Shown here one piece after another: positions 7,156-14,066 of a stretch of DNA of 22,336 nucleotides. The stretch is from an uncultured Acinetobacter sp. (GTDB lineage Bacteria; Cyanobacteriota; Vampirovibrionia; Gastranaerophilales; Gastranaerophilaceae). Under the pieces are notes generated by a model. The model was not told the origin of the DNA. It did no database searches and saw only the letters and a program-made list of their open reading frames with translations. Both the position numbers and the translations under genes were made by a program. Position 1 is the stretch's first letter. The number at the start of each line of letters is the position of its first letter. Location of the stretch: positions 1-22,336 of the forward strand of contig CAMORE010000018.1 of NCBI GenBank assembly GCA_946623365.1, in the 5' to 3' direction.

Positions 7156-7695
7156 ATGTCACGTATAGGTAAAAAACCGATTGATATCCCATCAGGGGTA
7201 GAAGTTAAAATAGAAGGCAATCTAATTACGGTAAAAGGTCCTAAGGGCACCGAAACAGTCGCTTTCAGAGATGAAGTAAAAGTTTCTCAAAAAGAAAATC
7301 AAATCATAGTAGAACAAAATTCTGATGACAGAAAAGCAGGAGCTCTTCATGGTTTATTCAGAACCCTTATTGCAAATGCAGTAACAGGTGTTTCAAAAGG
7401 ATTTGAAAAGAAACTTGAAATCGTTGGTGTAGGTTATCGTGCAGCATTAGAAGGAAAAAATCTAAACATGGCACTTGGTTATTCTCACCCTGTAATTATA
7501 GAGGCTCCGGCAGGCATTACATTTGCAGTTGAAGCTAACACAAAAATTACTGTCAGCGGCTCAAATAAGCAAGCTGTAGGTGATATTGCAGCATTCATCA
7601 GAGGAAAAAGACCTCCTGAAGTATATAAAGGAAAAGGTGTTAAGTACGAAGGTGAATACATAAGACGTAAAGCCGGTAAAGCCGGTAAAAAGTAG
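7156..7695 (+). CDS. rplF: 50S ribosomal protein L6
   Basis: L6 binds 23S rRNA near the sarcin-ricin loop and the factor-binding site. The 179-residue length is typical. MSRIGKKPI is the standard start, LHGLFRTLIANAVTGVSKGFEKKLEIVGVGYRA marks the middle, and the C-terminal rRNA-binding signature RGKRPPEVYKGKGVKY (about 149-164) is intact. AGAAAGGAAAAAG precedes the ATG. It lies 113 bases after rpsH and 144 bases before rplR. Both gaps are filled with repeats, yet the same strand and the single terminator after rplR argue for one transcript. Confidence 0.97.
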   Translation: MSRIGKKPIDIPSGVEVKIEGNLITVKGPKGTETVAFRDEVKVSQKENQIIVEQNSDDRKAGALHGLFRTLIANAVTGVSKGFEKKLEIVGVGYRAALEGKNLNMALGYSHPVIIEAPAGITFAVEANTKITVSGSNKQAVGDIAAFIRGKRPPEVYKGKGVKYEGEYIRRKAGKAGKK

Positions 7696-7732
7696 GTGAC
7701 TGAGTGATTAAGTGACTGAGTGATTAAGTGAT
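7696..7732 (+). repeat. Tandem 16-base repeat (GTGAYTRA units) after rplF
   Basis: Two perfect copies of GTGACTGAGTGATTAA (7696-7711, 7712-7727) and a partial GTGAT begin directly after the rplF stop. Each unit is itself two 8-base units of form GTGAYTRA. Confidence 0.85.
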
Positions 7733-7748
7733 ATTTTGGTTAATTACA

Positions 7749-7781
7749 CTTGTTCACGAACTCACAGAATTGCTTGTTCAC
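7749..7781 (+). repeat. Direct repeat CTTGTTCAC in the rplF-rplR gap
   Basis: CTTGTTCAC occurs at 7749-7757 and 7773-7781. Its GTTCAC and CTCAC parts are partly complementary to the upstream GTGA-rich tandem repeat, so the gap can fold into an extended hairpin. Confidence 0.55.
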
Positions 7782-7800
7782 TCCAAGTATTACATGTGAA

Positions 7801-7820
7801 GGGCTTTAGCCCGTTAAAGC
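7801..7820 (+). repeat. Two overlapping alternative hairpins before rplR
   Basis: GGGC-TTTA-GCCC (7801-7812) and GCTTTA-GCCCGT-TAAAGC (7803-7820) share bases and cannot form together. They lie 5-6 bases before the AAAAGGAG of rplR. GGGCTTTAGCCC-like palindromes look like dispersed intergenic repeats. Confidence 0.5.
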
Positions 7821-7839
7821 AGTAAAAGGAGAAAATAAA

Positions 7840-8208
7840 ATGATTAAACAAGAAATCAGAAAACCAAAAGTACAAAAAAGACATCAGTCTATAAGAGTTA
7901 AAATAGCTGGAACTTCAGAATTCCCTCGTTTAGCTGTTTATAGAAGCACAAAACATATTTACGCTCAACTTATTGACGATGATAAGCATGTAACAATTGC
8001 TTCCGCATCATCTGTTGATAAAGATTTGAAAGAAAAATTAGCACATGGCGGAAATATTGAAGCAGCTAAAGTTGTCGGCGAAGCTATTGCAAAAAAAGCA
8101 AAAGCAGCAGGAATTGAATGTGTTGTATTTGACAGAGGAGGATTCTTATACCATGGCAGAATCGCAGCTTTGGCTGATGCAGCAAGAGAAGCAGGCTTGA
8201 TGTTCTAA
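7840..8208 (+). CDS. rplR: 50S ribosomal protein L18
   Basis: L18 binds 5S rRNA and helps dock it in the central protuberance. The 122-residue length is typical. Conserved segments are KRHQSIRVKIAGTSEFPRLAVYRST (about 12-36), HIYAQLIDD (38-46) and the C-terminal FDRGGFLYHGRIAALADAAREAGL (98-121). AAAAGGAG precedes the ATG. The expected next genes rpsE, rpmD and rplO are absent. A terminator and an export ATPase follow instead. Confidence 0.97.
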   Translation: MIKQEIRKPKVQKRHQSIRVKIAGTSEFPRLAVYRSTKHIYAQLIDDDKHVTIASASSVDKDLKEKLAHGGNIEAAKVVGEAIAKKAKAAGIECVVFDRGGFLYHGRIAALADAAREAGLMF

Positions 8209-8225
8209 TATTTATTTTAATAACG

Positions 8226-8261
8226 AAAAACTCACTTCTAAATTTTAGGAGTGGGTTTTTT
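8226..8261 (+). terminator. Rho-independent terminator after rplR
   Basis: CTCACTTCT (8231-8239) pairs with AGGAGTGGG (8247-8255) using two G-T wobbles, and a run of six T follows. A-run on the left side also gives some terminator character in the other direction. Confidence 0.9.
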
Positions 8262-8301
8262 GTTATAATTTTGTTAAAAATTTTGCTATACACATCTGAT
8301 A

Positions 8302-8310
8302 TGTTAAAAT
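8302..8310 (+). promoter_or_regulatory. Extended -10 element, 6 bases before the export ATPase ATG
   Basis: TGTTAAAAT is followed by TATAAT and then ATG at 8317. No Shine-Dalgarno sequence is present. If the first box is the -10, transcription starts at or next to the ATG and the mRNA is leaderless. If the second TATAAT is used, the ATG at 8317 would lie too early. Confidence 0.45.
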
Positions 8311-8316
8311 TATAAT

Positions 8317-9663
8317 ATGGAAGGTGTAAATCAAGAATATTTAGACAATTTAAAAAAGAAAGTCCATGATAAAATCGGCGGAATAGATTTATATCAATAT
8401 AAAGGCAGTGTATCAAAACTTTTAGGATTAACTGTTGAAGTAAAATTACCCGGCTTGAAAATTGGTGATTTATGTTATATAGAGGCTGCAAACGGAGAGA
8501 AAAAGCCTGCAGAAGTTGTAGCTTTTAAAGGTGATGTTGCGCAGCTGCTTTTGCTCTACGACGGTTCAGGAATCGGACAAGGCAGTTTGGTAACTTCAAC
8601 AGGAGGCCCGATTATTATACCTGTCGGAGATTTTCTTCTCGGAAGATTAATAAACCCTATGGGAGAACCCATAGACGGGAAACCCTTAGACTTAACTAAC
8701 GCAACATGGAGACCGTCAGACGGTCCGCCTCCGGGGCCGTTTGAAAGACCGATTATTACTGAAATGTTTTCAACAGGTGTGCGTGCAATTGACTCTTGTT
8801 TGACTTTCGGATGCGGTCAGCGTATGGGGTTATTTGCCGGTTCAGGAGTCGGAAAAAGTACACTCCTTGGTATGATTGCAAGAAACTCGGATGCAGATGT
8901 TAACGTAGTTGCACTGATTGGAGAACGTGGAAGAGAAGTTAAAGAATTTGTTGAAGATGCTCTTGGTCCTGAAGGTATGAAAAAATCCGTACTTGTTTGT
9001 TCAACAGGTGATCAACCTCCGTTAATTCGTCAGAAATGTTTATTAACAGCAACATCTGTATGTGAGTACTTTAGAGATCAAGGTAAAAAAGTATTTTTAA
9101 TGACAGATACGGTTACTCGTTGTGCCATGGCAGGTCGTGAAGTAGGTTTGTCTATCGGAGAACCTCCGACAATGAAAGGTTATCCGCCATCAATATTTTC
9201 GTGGCTTCAAAAGGTTCTTGAAAGAGCCGGAAATAGTCCTAAAGGTTCTATTACCGCATTTTACACTGTTCTTATGGAAGGTGATGATATCAATGACCCT
9301 ATAGTTGATACGGTACGTGGTATTACAGACGGACACATATTCTTATCCAGAAAAGTTGCAGAAGCTAACCACTACCCTGCAATAGATGTTCTGGGAAGTA
9401 TATCTCGTTTGATGTCAGCTATTGCTTCAAAAGAGCACAAAGAAGCTGCAGCTAAAATGCGTACTTTAATGTCACTGTACAGAGAAAATAAGGATCTTAT
9501 AGATGTTGGTATGTATCAGGCGGGTTCAAATCCCAGACTTGATATAGCGATTGAGATGATGCCAAAAATTAATGCTTTTTTACAACAAAAAACTACGGAT
9601 TCTGTGAGTATGCAAAATACAATTGACACTCTTATTAATATGATGTCCGGTGTTGATATATAA
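8317..9663 (+). CDS. FliI/SctN-family type III export ATPase
   Basis: Hexameric ATPase of the flagellar/type III secretion export apparatus, related to F1 beta. The 448-residue length is normal. An N-terminal beta-barrel region (about 1-95) precedes the catalytic domain. The latter has Walker A AGSGVGKST (174-182), GERGREVKEF (202-211), Walker B VFLMTD (259-264), the segment GREVGLSIGEPPTMKGYPPS (273-292) that is typical of FliI/SctN rather than F1 subunits, and SRLM with the likely arginine finger near R364. No other flagellar or secretion gene lies nearby, so the partner machine is not shown here. FliI and SctN cannot be separated by eye. An extended -10 box ends 6 bases before the ATG and no ribosome-binding site is visible. 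Confidence 0.92.
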   Translation: MEGVNQEYLDNLKKKVHDKIGGIDLYQYKGSVSKLLGLTVEVKLPGLKIGDLCYIEAANGEKKPAEVVAFKGDVAQLLLLYDGSGIGQGSLVTSTGGPIIIPVGDFLLGRLINPMGEPIDGKPLDLTNATWRPSDGPPPGPFERPIITEMFSTGVRAIDSCLTFGCGQRMGLFAGSGVGKSTLLGMIARNSDADVNVVALIGERGREVKEFVEDALGPEGMKKSVLVCSTGDQPPLIRQKCLLTATSVCEYFRDQGKKVFLMTDTVTRCAMAGREVGLSIGEPPTMKGYPPSIFSWLQKVLERAGNSPKGSITAFYTVLMEGDDINDPIVDTVRGITDGHIFLSRKVAEANHYPAIDVLGSISRLMSAIASKEHKEAAAKMRTLMSLYRENKDLIDVGMYQAGSNPRLDIAIEMMPKINAFLQQKTTDSVSMQNTIDTLINMMSGVDI

Positions 9664-9671
9664 ATATTTTA

Positions 9672-9680
9672 TGTTATATT
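9672..9680 (+). promoter_or_regulatory. Extended -10 element, 6 bases before the 9687 ATG
   Basis: TGTTATATT then TTTCAT then ATG, with no Shine-Dalgarno sequence. The short gap after the ATPase stop (23 bases) holds this promoter-like box. That suggests a separate leaderless transcript rather than only read-through. Confidence 0.5.
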
Positions 9681-9686
9681 TTTCAT

Positions 9687-10427
9687 ATGAAAATTGGATT
9701 TTGGGGGTATCCGCACCCCGATATTATTGAAAATACTAAAAAAGAGTATCCGAACGCAGAATGGGTAGATTTGGATATAGATTTTAATTATCCTAAAACA
9801 AATATACTACCGGAAGCATATTGTAAAATTATTCGGAATATTATAGATAATTCTGTATATTTAAAGCCTGATTTGATAATAGCACCGATAGGAAAAGATA
9901 AATGCGATAGCGGTTGGTTTGCTTCTAAAATTCTTTCAGATATGGGGTTCAATGTTATACAGAGCACATTTGAAGAACTCTCATTTAGAAAAGAAGTTAT
10001 TATCTCAAAAAGTAAACTTCCTTTAATAGATAAAATAAACAATATTACAGGGAATATTATTTATCAAAAAAGTGCAGATTTATTGCAAGCACCGATTCCT
10101 GAACACAATACATCATCTAATCCTCAATTTGTACCTGGTTTTTGGGGAGTTCCGCCAAATGATTTAAGCATACTGGAGTTATTCCCTGATACAACTCATG
10201 TGTACGGATGGACTCGCTGTGTGGAAGCGGGTACGCCTGCTGACATAGACTTGGAAATGTATGTAAATCCGAATGTGCCTACAGTTTTTTATTCGCAGGC
10301 TTTTTGTTCAAAAGCACAACTGGCTAAATATCTTGCGGATAAATACAATGGTCTTTATATTGATATAAATGATTATGCTACAACTTCCGTCAGGGCAAAA
10401 ATAGAAGCATTTTTAAGGCTCAATTAA
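9687..10427 (+). CDS. Unknown protein with duplicated GFWG motif, 246 residues
   Basis: Not a family I recognise. No signal peptide or membrane helix is visible, so it is probably cytosolic. The sequence has two similar halves. GFWGYPHPDIIE opens the first (residues 4-15), followed by YPNAEWVDLDID. GFWGVPPNDLSILE opens the second (151-164), followed by FPDTTHVYGWTRC. Each is followed further on by an alanine/lysine helix (WFASKILSDMGFNV; AQLAKYLADKYNGLYI). PDLIIAPIGKDKCDSGWF (61-78) looks like a buried strand ending in a binding loop. The protein may be a two-lobed enzyme or ligand-binding protein. Five cysteines are present (46, 73, and three in the second half). The gene converges with dapL, with 9 bases between stops. 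Confidence 0.85.
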   Translation: MKIGFWGYPHPDIIENTKKEYPNAEWVDLDIDFNYPKTNILPEAYCKIIRNIIDNSVYLKPDLIIAPIGKDKCDSGWFASKILSDMGFNVIQSTFEELSFRKEVIISKSKLPLIDKINNITGNIIYQKSADLLQAPIPEHNTSSNPQFVPGFWGVPPNDLSILELFPDTTHVYGWTRCVEAGTPADIDLEMYVNPNVPTVFYSQAFCSKAQLAKYLADKYNGLYIDINDYATTSVRAKIEAFLRLN

Positions 10428-10436
10428 AATATTATG

Positions 10437-11618
10437 TTATGATTTAAATAATTTTTTTAATCTTTCCATTGCTTCTTTAGTATTTTCTGTAGAACCAAAT
10501 GAAGTTAAACGGAAATATCCTTCACCGTTTTTGCCAAAACCTGCTCCCGGAGTTCCTACTATTTGTGCATTGTTTAATAAATAATCAAAAAATTCCCATG
10601 ATTTCATGTTGTTTGGACACTTTAGCCAAATATAAGGGGAATGTTTTCCTCCAACATGCTTGATTCCGCATTCATTTAAAGTATCAGAAATGAGTTTTGC
10701 ATTATTTTTATAATAAGCTATATTAAGTCCTATTTCTTTTTGACCTTCTTCGGTAAACACAGCTTCGGCTCCGCGTTGAACAATATACGGCACTCCGTTA
10801 AACTTTGTTGTCTGGCGGCGAACCCACATTTTGTTAAGTTTACCCAAATTCATCGGAACAATTGTGTATCCGCATCTTGTTCCTGTAAAACCGGCTGTTT
10901 TAGATAGAGAACAAAATTCTATAGCGCAGTTTTTTGCACCTTCTATCTCATATATAGAACGAGGAAGTTCGGGGTCTGATATAAAGCATTCATATGCTGA
11001 ATCAAAAAGTATTACAGCTTTTTTCTCTAATGCGTAATCTACCCATTCTTTTAATTGTGTTTTATTGTAAACCGCGCCTGTAGGGTTATTGGGTGAACAT
11101 ATGTATATTATATCTGCACCGACATTTTTATCAATATCTTTTACTCCGGGAAGAAATTCATTTTCAGCGTTTGCGTTAATAAAATTGACTTTCCTGCCTG
11201 CCATAATGTTTGTATCCACATAAACAGGATATACAGGATCCGGTACAAGTACTGTATTATTAGTGTCAAAAAGATCCAAAATGTTACCTAAATCACTTTT
11301 TGCACCATCTGAAATAAAAATCTCATCTAATTCTAAATTAACACTATGTTTTTTATAGTATCCTTGAACAGCTTCTCTTAAAAAATCATATCCTTGTTCT
11401 GGACCATACCCTCTAAATGTTGATTGAACGCCCATCTCATCTACAGCTTTATGAAGAGCGTCTGTGACAGCTTTGCACAAAGGTAATGTTACATCTCCGA
11501 TACCCAGTCTTATTACTTTTTTATCCGGATTATTATTGATATATTCGTTTACTTTTTTAGCTATAGTTGAAAAAAGATAGCTCTGTTCTAAGTTATCATA
11601 ATTAGCATTTATATTCAT
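10437..11618 (-). CDS. dapL: LL-diaminopimelate aminotransferase
   Basis: A PLP enzyme that converts tetrahydrodipicolinate plus glutamate directly to LL-diaminopimelate, the short lysine and peptidoglycan route used by cyanobacteria, plants, chlamydiae and some anaerobes. The 393-residue length is slightly short of the usual 400-410. Family features are MNINANYDNLEQSYLFSTIAKK at the start, FRGYGPEQGYDFLREA (68-83), SPNNPTGAVY (175-184), the PLP lysine in FCSLSKTAGFTGTRCGY (K240), and GTPGAGFGKNGEGYFRLTSF near the end. AAGGAGAG precedes the ATG by 4 bases, and an extended -10 box lies upstream. DapL and not a generic class I aminotransferase is supported by the N-terminus and the FRGYGPEQGY segment. 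Confidence 0.94.
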   Translation of the reverse strand: MNINANYDNLEQSYLFSTIAKKVNEYINNNPDKKVIRLGIGDVTLPLCKAVTDALHKAVDEMGVQSTFRGYGPEQGYDFLREAVQGYYKKHSVNLELDEIFISDGAKSDLGNILDLFDTNNTVLVPDPVYPVYVDTNIMAGRKVNFINANAENEFLPGVKDIDKNVGADIIYICSPNNPTGAVYNKTQLKEWVDYALEKKAVILFDSAYECFISDPELPRSIYEIEGAKNCAIEFCSLSKTAGFTGTRCGYTIVPMNLGKLNKMWVRRQTTKFNGVPYIVQRGAEAVFTEEGQKEIGLNIAYYKNNAKLISDTLNECGIKHVGGKHSPYIWLKCPNNMKSWEFFDYLLNNAQIVGTPGAGFGKNGEGYFRLTSFGSTENTKEAMERLKKLFKS

Positions 11619-11651
11619 ACGCTCTCCTTATCTGTTGTATTTTATAAGCTA

Positions 11652-11660
11652 ATTATAACA
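11652..11660 (-). promoter_or_regulatory. Extended -10 promoter element for dapL
   Basis: The minus strand carries TGTTATAAT, identical to the box before tmk, about 34 bases upstream of the dapL ATG. No clear -35. Confidence 0.6.
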
Positions 11661-11736
11661 TAACTTTTCAGTATTTTGGATTGTTGCGGGATTTTATTAT
11701 TTTCGGTAAAAATGAGCTTTTATCTATTAACGTTTA

Positions 11737-11916
11737 TTATCCTACAACGCTTGCAATTGTAATATCACCTGTCAACATTAAAGATACAACTGCCAGCATT
11801 ATAACAAAGAACCTGAATGCATACATAGAAAAACCATTTTTAACATTGCATAATTTTATTAAAGCAACGTCGCAAACAAAAAGAACTGCAAGAAACGATA
11901 AAATCAAAAATAACAT
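11737..11916 (-). CDS. Small two-helix membrane protein, 59 residues
   Basis: No recognised family. I place the start at the ATG at 11916 because GGAAGAGG lies 6 bases upstream. An in-frame upstream ATG adds MYYKYWKRFI without a binding site. Two hydrophobic helices (about 1-20, MLFLILSFLAVLFVCDVALI; 34-55, FRFFVIMLAVVSLMLTGDITI) are joined by a short loop, giving a hairpin membrane protein. It lies 66 bases behind the bifunctional nuclease gene on the same strand. The opposite strand also has an open frame here, but the hydrophobic pattern and ribosome-binding site favour this one. Confidence 0.6.
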   Translation of the reverse strand: MLFLILSFLAVLFVCDVALIKLCNVKNGFSMYAFRFFVIMLAVVSLMLTGDITIASVVG

Positions 11917-11982
11917 AATAAACCTCTTCCAATATTTATAATACATTATAAGTTTATTATATGTATTTTTAATTGTCCTCCT

Positions 11983-12492
11983 CTATTGGTCGGATTCTTT
12001 GTGTTTCCCTTTCATAAGTTTTTCAAAGTCTGATGGCTTAATATTTTGGATAAAGTCTTTAAACTCTTGAGCTTCTTCTTCATCTTTTGCAGTGTCTGTT
12101 GAAACAGACCCATTCATAAGAACATTTGCAGTTACAAAAATCGGAGCTTCACATCTCATTGCAATTGCTATTGCATCACTCGGACGAGCATCAAGTTCTA
12201 AAGTTTCACCATCTTTAGACAAGTACAAAGTTGCATAATAGGTTTCTTTTTCAACGTTATTTATTTCTATTTTTTCTAATTTATATCCGGTTTTTTCTAT
12301 TAAATTTGCAATTAAATCATGTGTCATCGGGCGTGCAACAACAAGTCCTTCAATACATCTTATTATTGCGCTTGCTTCTGCTGAACCTATCCAAATAGGT
12401 AAAGCTTTTCTGTTGTCTAAATCGTGCAGTACAACGATGGGAGAATTTGTTCTCACATCAAGAGCTATACCCATTACTTTCATTTCAATCAT
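11983..12492 (-). CDS. Bifunctional nuclease family protein (DUF151)
   Basis: The 169-residue protein matches the BFN/DUF151 domain: MKVMGIALDVRTNSPIVVLHD, LPIWIGSAEASAI (about 32-44), RPMTHDLIANLI (54-65) and the signature ELDARPSDAIAIAMR (99-113). Members in plants and bacteria have reported RNase/DNase activity or act as small soluble regulators; the cellular role in most bacteria is unsettled. The C-terminal tail (about 130-169) is acidic and Lys-rich. AGAGGAAAA precedes the ATG. It is transcribed divergently from nadK across a 66-base gap that holds both promoters. Confidence 0.9.
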   Translation of the reverse strand: MIEMKVMGIALDVRTNSPIVVLHDLDNRKALPIWIGSAEASAIIRCIEGLVVARPMTHDLIANLIEKTGYKLEKIEINNVEKETYYATLYLSKDGETLELDARPSDAIAIAMRCEAPIFVTANVLMNGSVSTDTAKDEEEAQEFKDFIQNIKPSDFEKLMKGKHKESDQ

Positions 12493-12518
12493 TATTTTTT
12501 TCCTCTACTTGTCTGTTT

Positions 12519-12527
12519 ATAATACCA
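12519..12527 (-). promoter_or_regulatory. Extended -10 candidate for the bifunctional nuclease gene
   Basis: The minus strand reads TGGTATTAT, a TGn plus -10-like hexamer, 27 bases before the ATG. Confidence 0.45.
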
Positions 12528-12542
12528 CAAAAACACATTCTA

Positions 12543-12551
12543 TGCTATAAT
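12543..12551 (+). promoter_or_regulatory. Extended -10 promoter for nadK, 7 bases before the ATG
   Basis: TGCTATAAT is an exact extended -10 consensus, followed by 7 bases and then the nadK ATG. No Shine-Dalgarno sequence lies between. The transcript is predicted to start at or within a base or two of the ATG, i.e. to be leaderless. Confidence 0.65.
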
Positions 12552-12558
12552 CAAGCGT

Positions 12559-13347
12559 ATGAAAATAAATTTAGTCTTTAATAAATATATTCCCGAATAC
12601 AAAAAATCTTTAAACGCTGTAGAAAAAGCATTACTGGATTATAAAACAGAGTTTTCGACATTTGAGCTTGAAAATATGGAGCAATTTGGTGAGTTAACTC
12701 TGGTAATCGGCGGAGACGGAACACTCTTAAGAGCTGCAAGGTTTTATGCTCAATATGGCATTCCTGTTTTTGGTATTAATGTAGGCAGGTTAGGCTTTTT
12801 AGCTCAAGCAGGAATTGATGATATAAACTACGTGATTGAGTGCATCAGGGATAACAGATATAACGTAGAAGACAGAATTATGCTGCAATCAGGAGAATAT
12901 ACCGCCTTAAACGATTTTGTAATAAAAGGCTGCAACCCGAGCAGAACATCAAAATTCTTTTTGGAAATTAACGGGAAATTTGTATGTGATTATATTGCAG
13001 ACGGTTTAATAGTATCGACACCTACGGGTTCGACTGCTTACGGTCTTTCGGCCGGAGGTCCTGTTTTACATCCGGAACTTGATGCGGTAGTAATAGTTCC
13101 TATTTGCCCTCATACTTTGAATGCAAGACCGCTTGTAGTTCCTTCTAAAGAGTTAATAACAGTTAAAACCAGTGATGATTTGTTATCTGTTTCAATTGAC
13201 GGATTTGTTACAACAAAGTGCGTTGAAAAAACATCAGTAAAAATATCTCCTAATCATGCAAAGTTAGCATTTTTAAATAAAAATAATTTTTATGCTGTTC
13301 TTAGAAATAAGCTTCATTGGGGAATATCACCCGAAAACAATATTTAA
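12559..13347 (+). CDS. nadK: NAD kinase
   Basis: Phosphorylates NAD+ to NADP+ in the cytosol using ATP or polyphosphate. The 262-residue length is in the normal short range. The diacylglycerol-kinase-like fold motifs are present: GGDGTLLRAAR (51-61), FGINVGRLGFLA (71-82), LNDFVI (117-122, the NAD-binding ND pair) and the glycine-rich STPTGSTAYGLSAGGPVLHP (153-172). The ATG at 12559 is the only sensible start and lacks a ribosome-binding site; an extended -10 box lies 7 bases before it. A hairpin follows the stop. Confidence 0.96.
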   Translation: MKINLVFNKYIPEYKKSLNAVEKALLDYKTEFSTFELENMEQFGELTLVIGGDGTLLRAARFYAQYGIPVFGINVGRLGFLAQAGIDDINYVIECIRDNRYNVEDRIMLQSGEYTALNDFVIKGCNPSRTSKFFLEINGKFVCDYIADGLIVSTPTGSTAYGLSAGGPVLHPELDAVVIVPICPHTLNARPLVVPSKELITVKTSDDLLSVSIDGFVTTKCVEKTSVKISPNHAKLAFLNKNNFYAVLRNKLHWGISPENNI

Positions 13348-13352
13348 AAAAT

Positions 13353-13379
13353 AAAGACGGATATTTGTTATCCGCCTTT
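13353..13379. terminator. Terminator-like hairpin between nadK and the convergent 163-residue gene
   Basis: CGGATA (13358-13363) pairs with TATCCG (13369-13374), and the stem extends past one mismatch through AAAG and CTTT. T-runs are short on both strands, so termination may be modest. It serves both converging genes. Confidence 0.6.
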
Positions 13380-13406
13380 AAAGATTATATATTAAAGTAG
13401 GTTTAT

Positions 13407-13898
13407 TTATGCTTCTTTTGCTGCATCTTCTGCTGCTTTTGCTGCATCATCCGCCGTTTTTTCTCCGGCTTCTTTTGCTTCATCTTTAATTGCAGCTCTT
13501 GCATCTTTAAATAAAGATTTTAATTTATTATAAAAATTTCTTCCGATTCGGTTTTCACCAAAGAATAATCCTGCATTTTCATCTGCTATTTTTTCTACTT
13601 CTTCCGTTGCTTTGTTTAACTTTTCATAATTTGCAATTGCTTCTTCTGCTTTAGCTTTTTCAGCTTTTAAACCTTTTGCACCCCAATAACGTCCGCCTAT
13701 TAATCCCAGACCTCCAATGATAGCAGCTGTTAAAAGAGTTGCTCCCATTCTTGATTTGTTTGCTGCTTTCATTTCTTCTGCTCTTTCATCGTACACTTCA
13801 GGCATTGTATTATAGTCTTCTGCATACACATCATTTTGATATTGTGACGGTTGGTATTGAGCATAATCTACTGCACCTACATTTTGTACTTCAGGCAT
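13407..13898 (-). CDS. Unknown single-pass membrane protein with Ala/Lys/Glu-rich tail, 163 residues
   Basis: No recognised family. The ATG at 13898 (MPEVQNVGAVDYAQYQPSQY) is preceded by AAGAAGG. A longer reading from 13997 would add an Ile/Lys-rich stretch with no binding site and is rejected. The N-terminal 45 residues are Tyr/Gln/Glu-rich and likely unstructured. One hydrophobic segment (about 51-75, MGATLLTAAIIGGLGLIGGRYWGAKGL) contains glycine-spaced small residues. The rest is predicted helix, with KAEKAKAEEAIANYEKL and a C-terminal run of alternating Ala, Lys, Glu and Asp that looks like a solvent-exposed single helix. It is divergent from the 280-residue gene, with a palindrome between them. 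Confidence 0.75.
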   Translation of the reverse strand: MPEVQNVGAVDYAQYQPSQYQNDVYAEDYNTMPEVYDERAEEMKAANKSRMGATLLTAAIIGGLGLIGGRYWGAKGLKAEKAKAEEAIANYEKLNKATEEVEKIADENAGLFFGENRIGRNFYNKLKSLFKDARAAIKDEAKEAGEKTADDAAKAAEDAAKEA

Positions 13899-13989
13899 AA
13901 TTAAACCTTCTTTCTTTATTTTTATTACTACACTTTTTATACTCCAATTAAAACAACTCAAGATTAAAAATTGCTTTTTTTTTGTTTTT

Positions 13990-14007
13990 TGTAACAAAAT
14001 TGTTACA
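13990..14007. promoter_or_regulatory. Palindrome TGTAACA-AAAT-TGTTACA (operator candidate)
   Basis: Perfect 7-base arms with a 4-base centre lie between two divergent genes. The right arm overlaps the -35 box (TTGTTA, 14000-14005) of the rightward promoter, the usual position for a repressor site. The half-site ATTGTTACA recurs at 22164-22172, before the 801-residue gene. The spacing is one base too long for the TnrA/GlnR pattern TGTNA-N7-TNACA. Confidence 0.5.
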
Positions 14008-14028
14008 TTAAAGTAAAAATCATATTAA
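14000..14028 (+). promoter_or_regulatory. Promoter candidate for the 280-residue gene
   Basis: TTGTTA and TATTAA are separated by exactly 17 bases, about 40 bases before the ATG at 14067. The -35 box lies inside the palindrome. Confidence 0.5.
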
Positions 14029-14066
14029 TTTTAGCAAAAAAAGTTTTTAGAGTTTTTTTGTTTATT

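Noticed and set aside
7696..7781. CRISPR-like direct repeats
   Set aside because: The units are 8-16 bases, contiguous or irregularly spaced, with no unique spacers and no cas genes.
11681..11941. 86-codon plus-strand frame opposite the small membrane protein
   Set aside because: No ribosome-binding site and no plausible protein character; the minus-strand frame has GGAAGAGG and two clear membrane helices.
13990..14007. TnrA/GlnR operator
   Set aside because: The arms look similar, but the spacing between TGTAA and TTACA is 8 bases and not 7.
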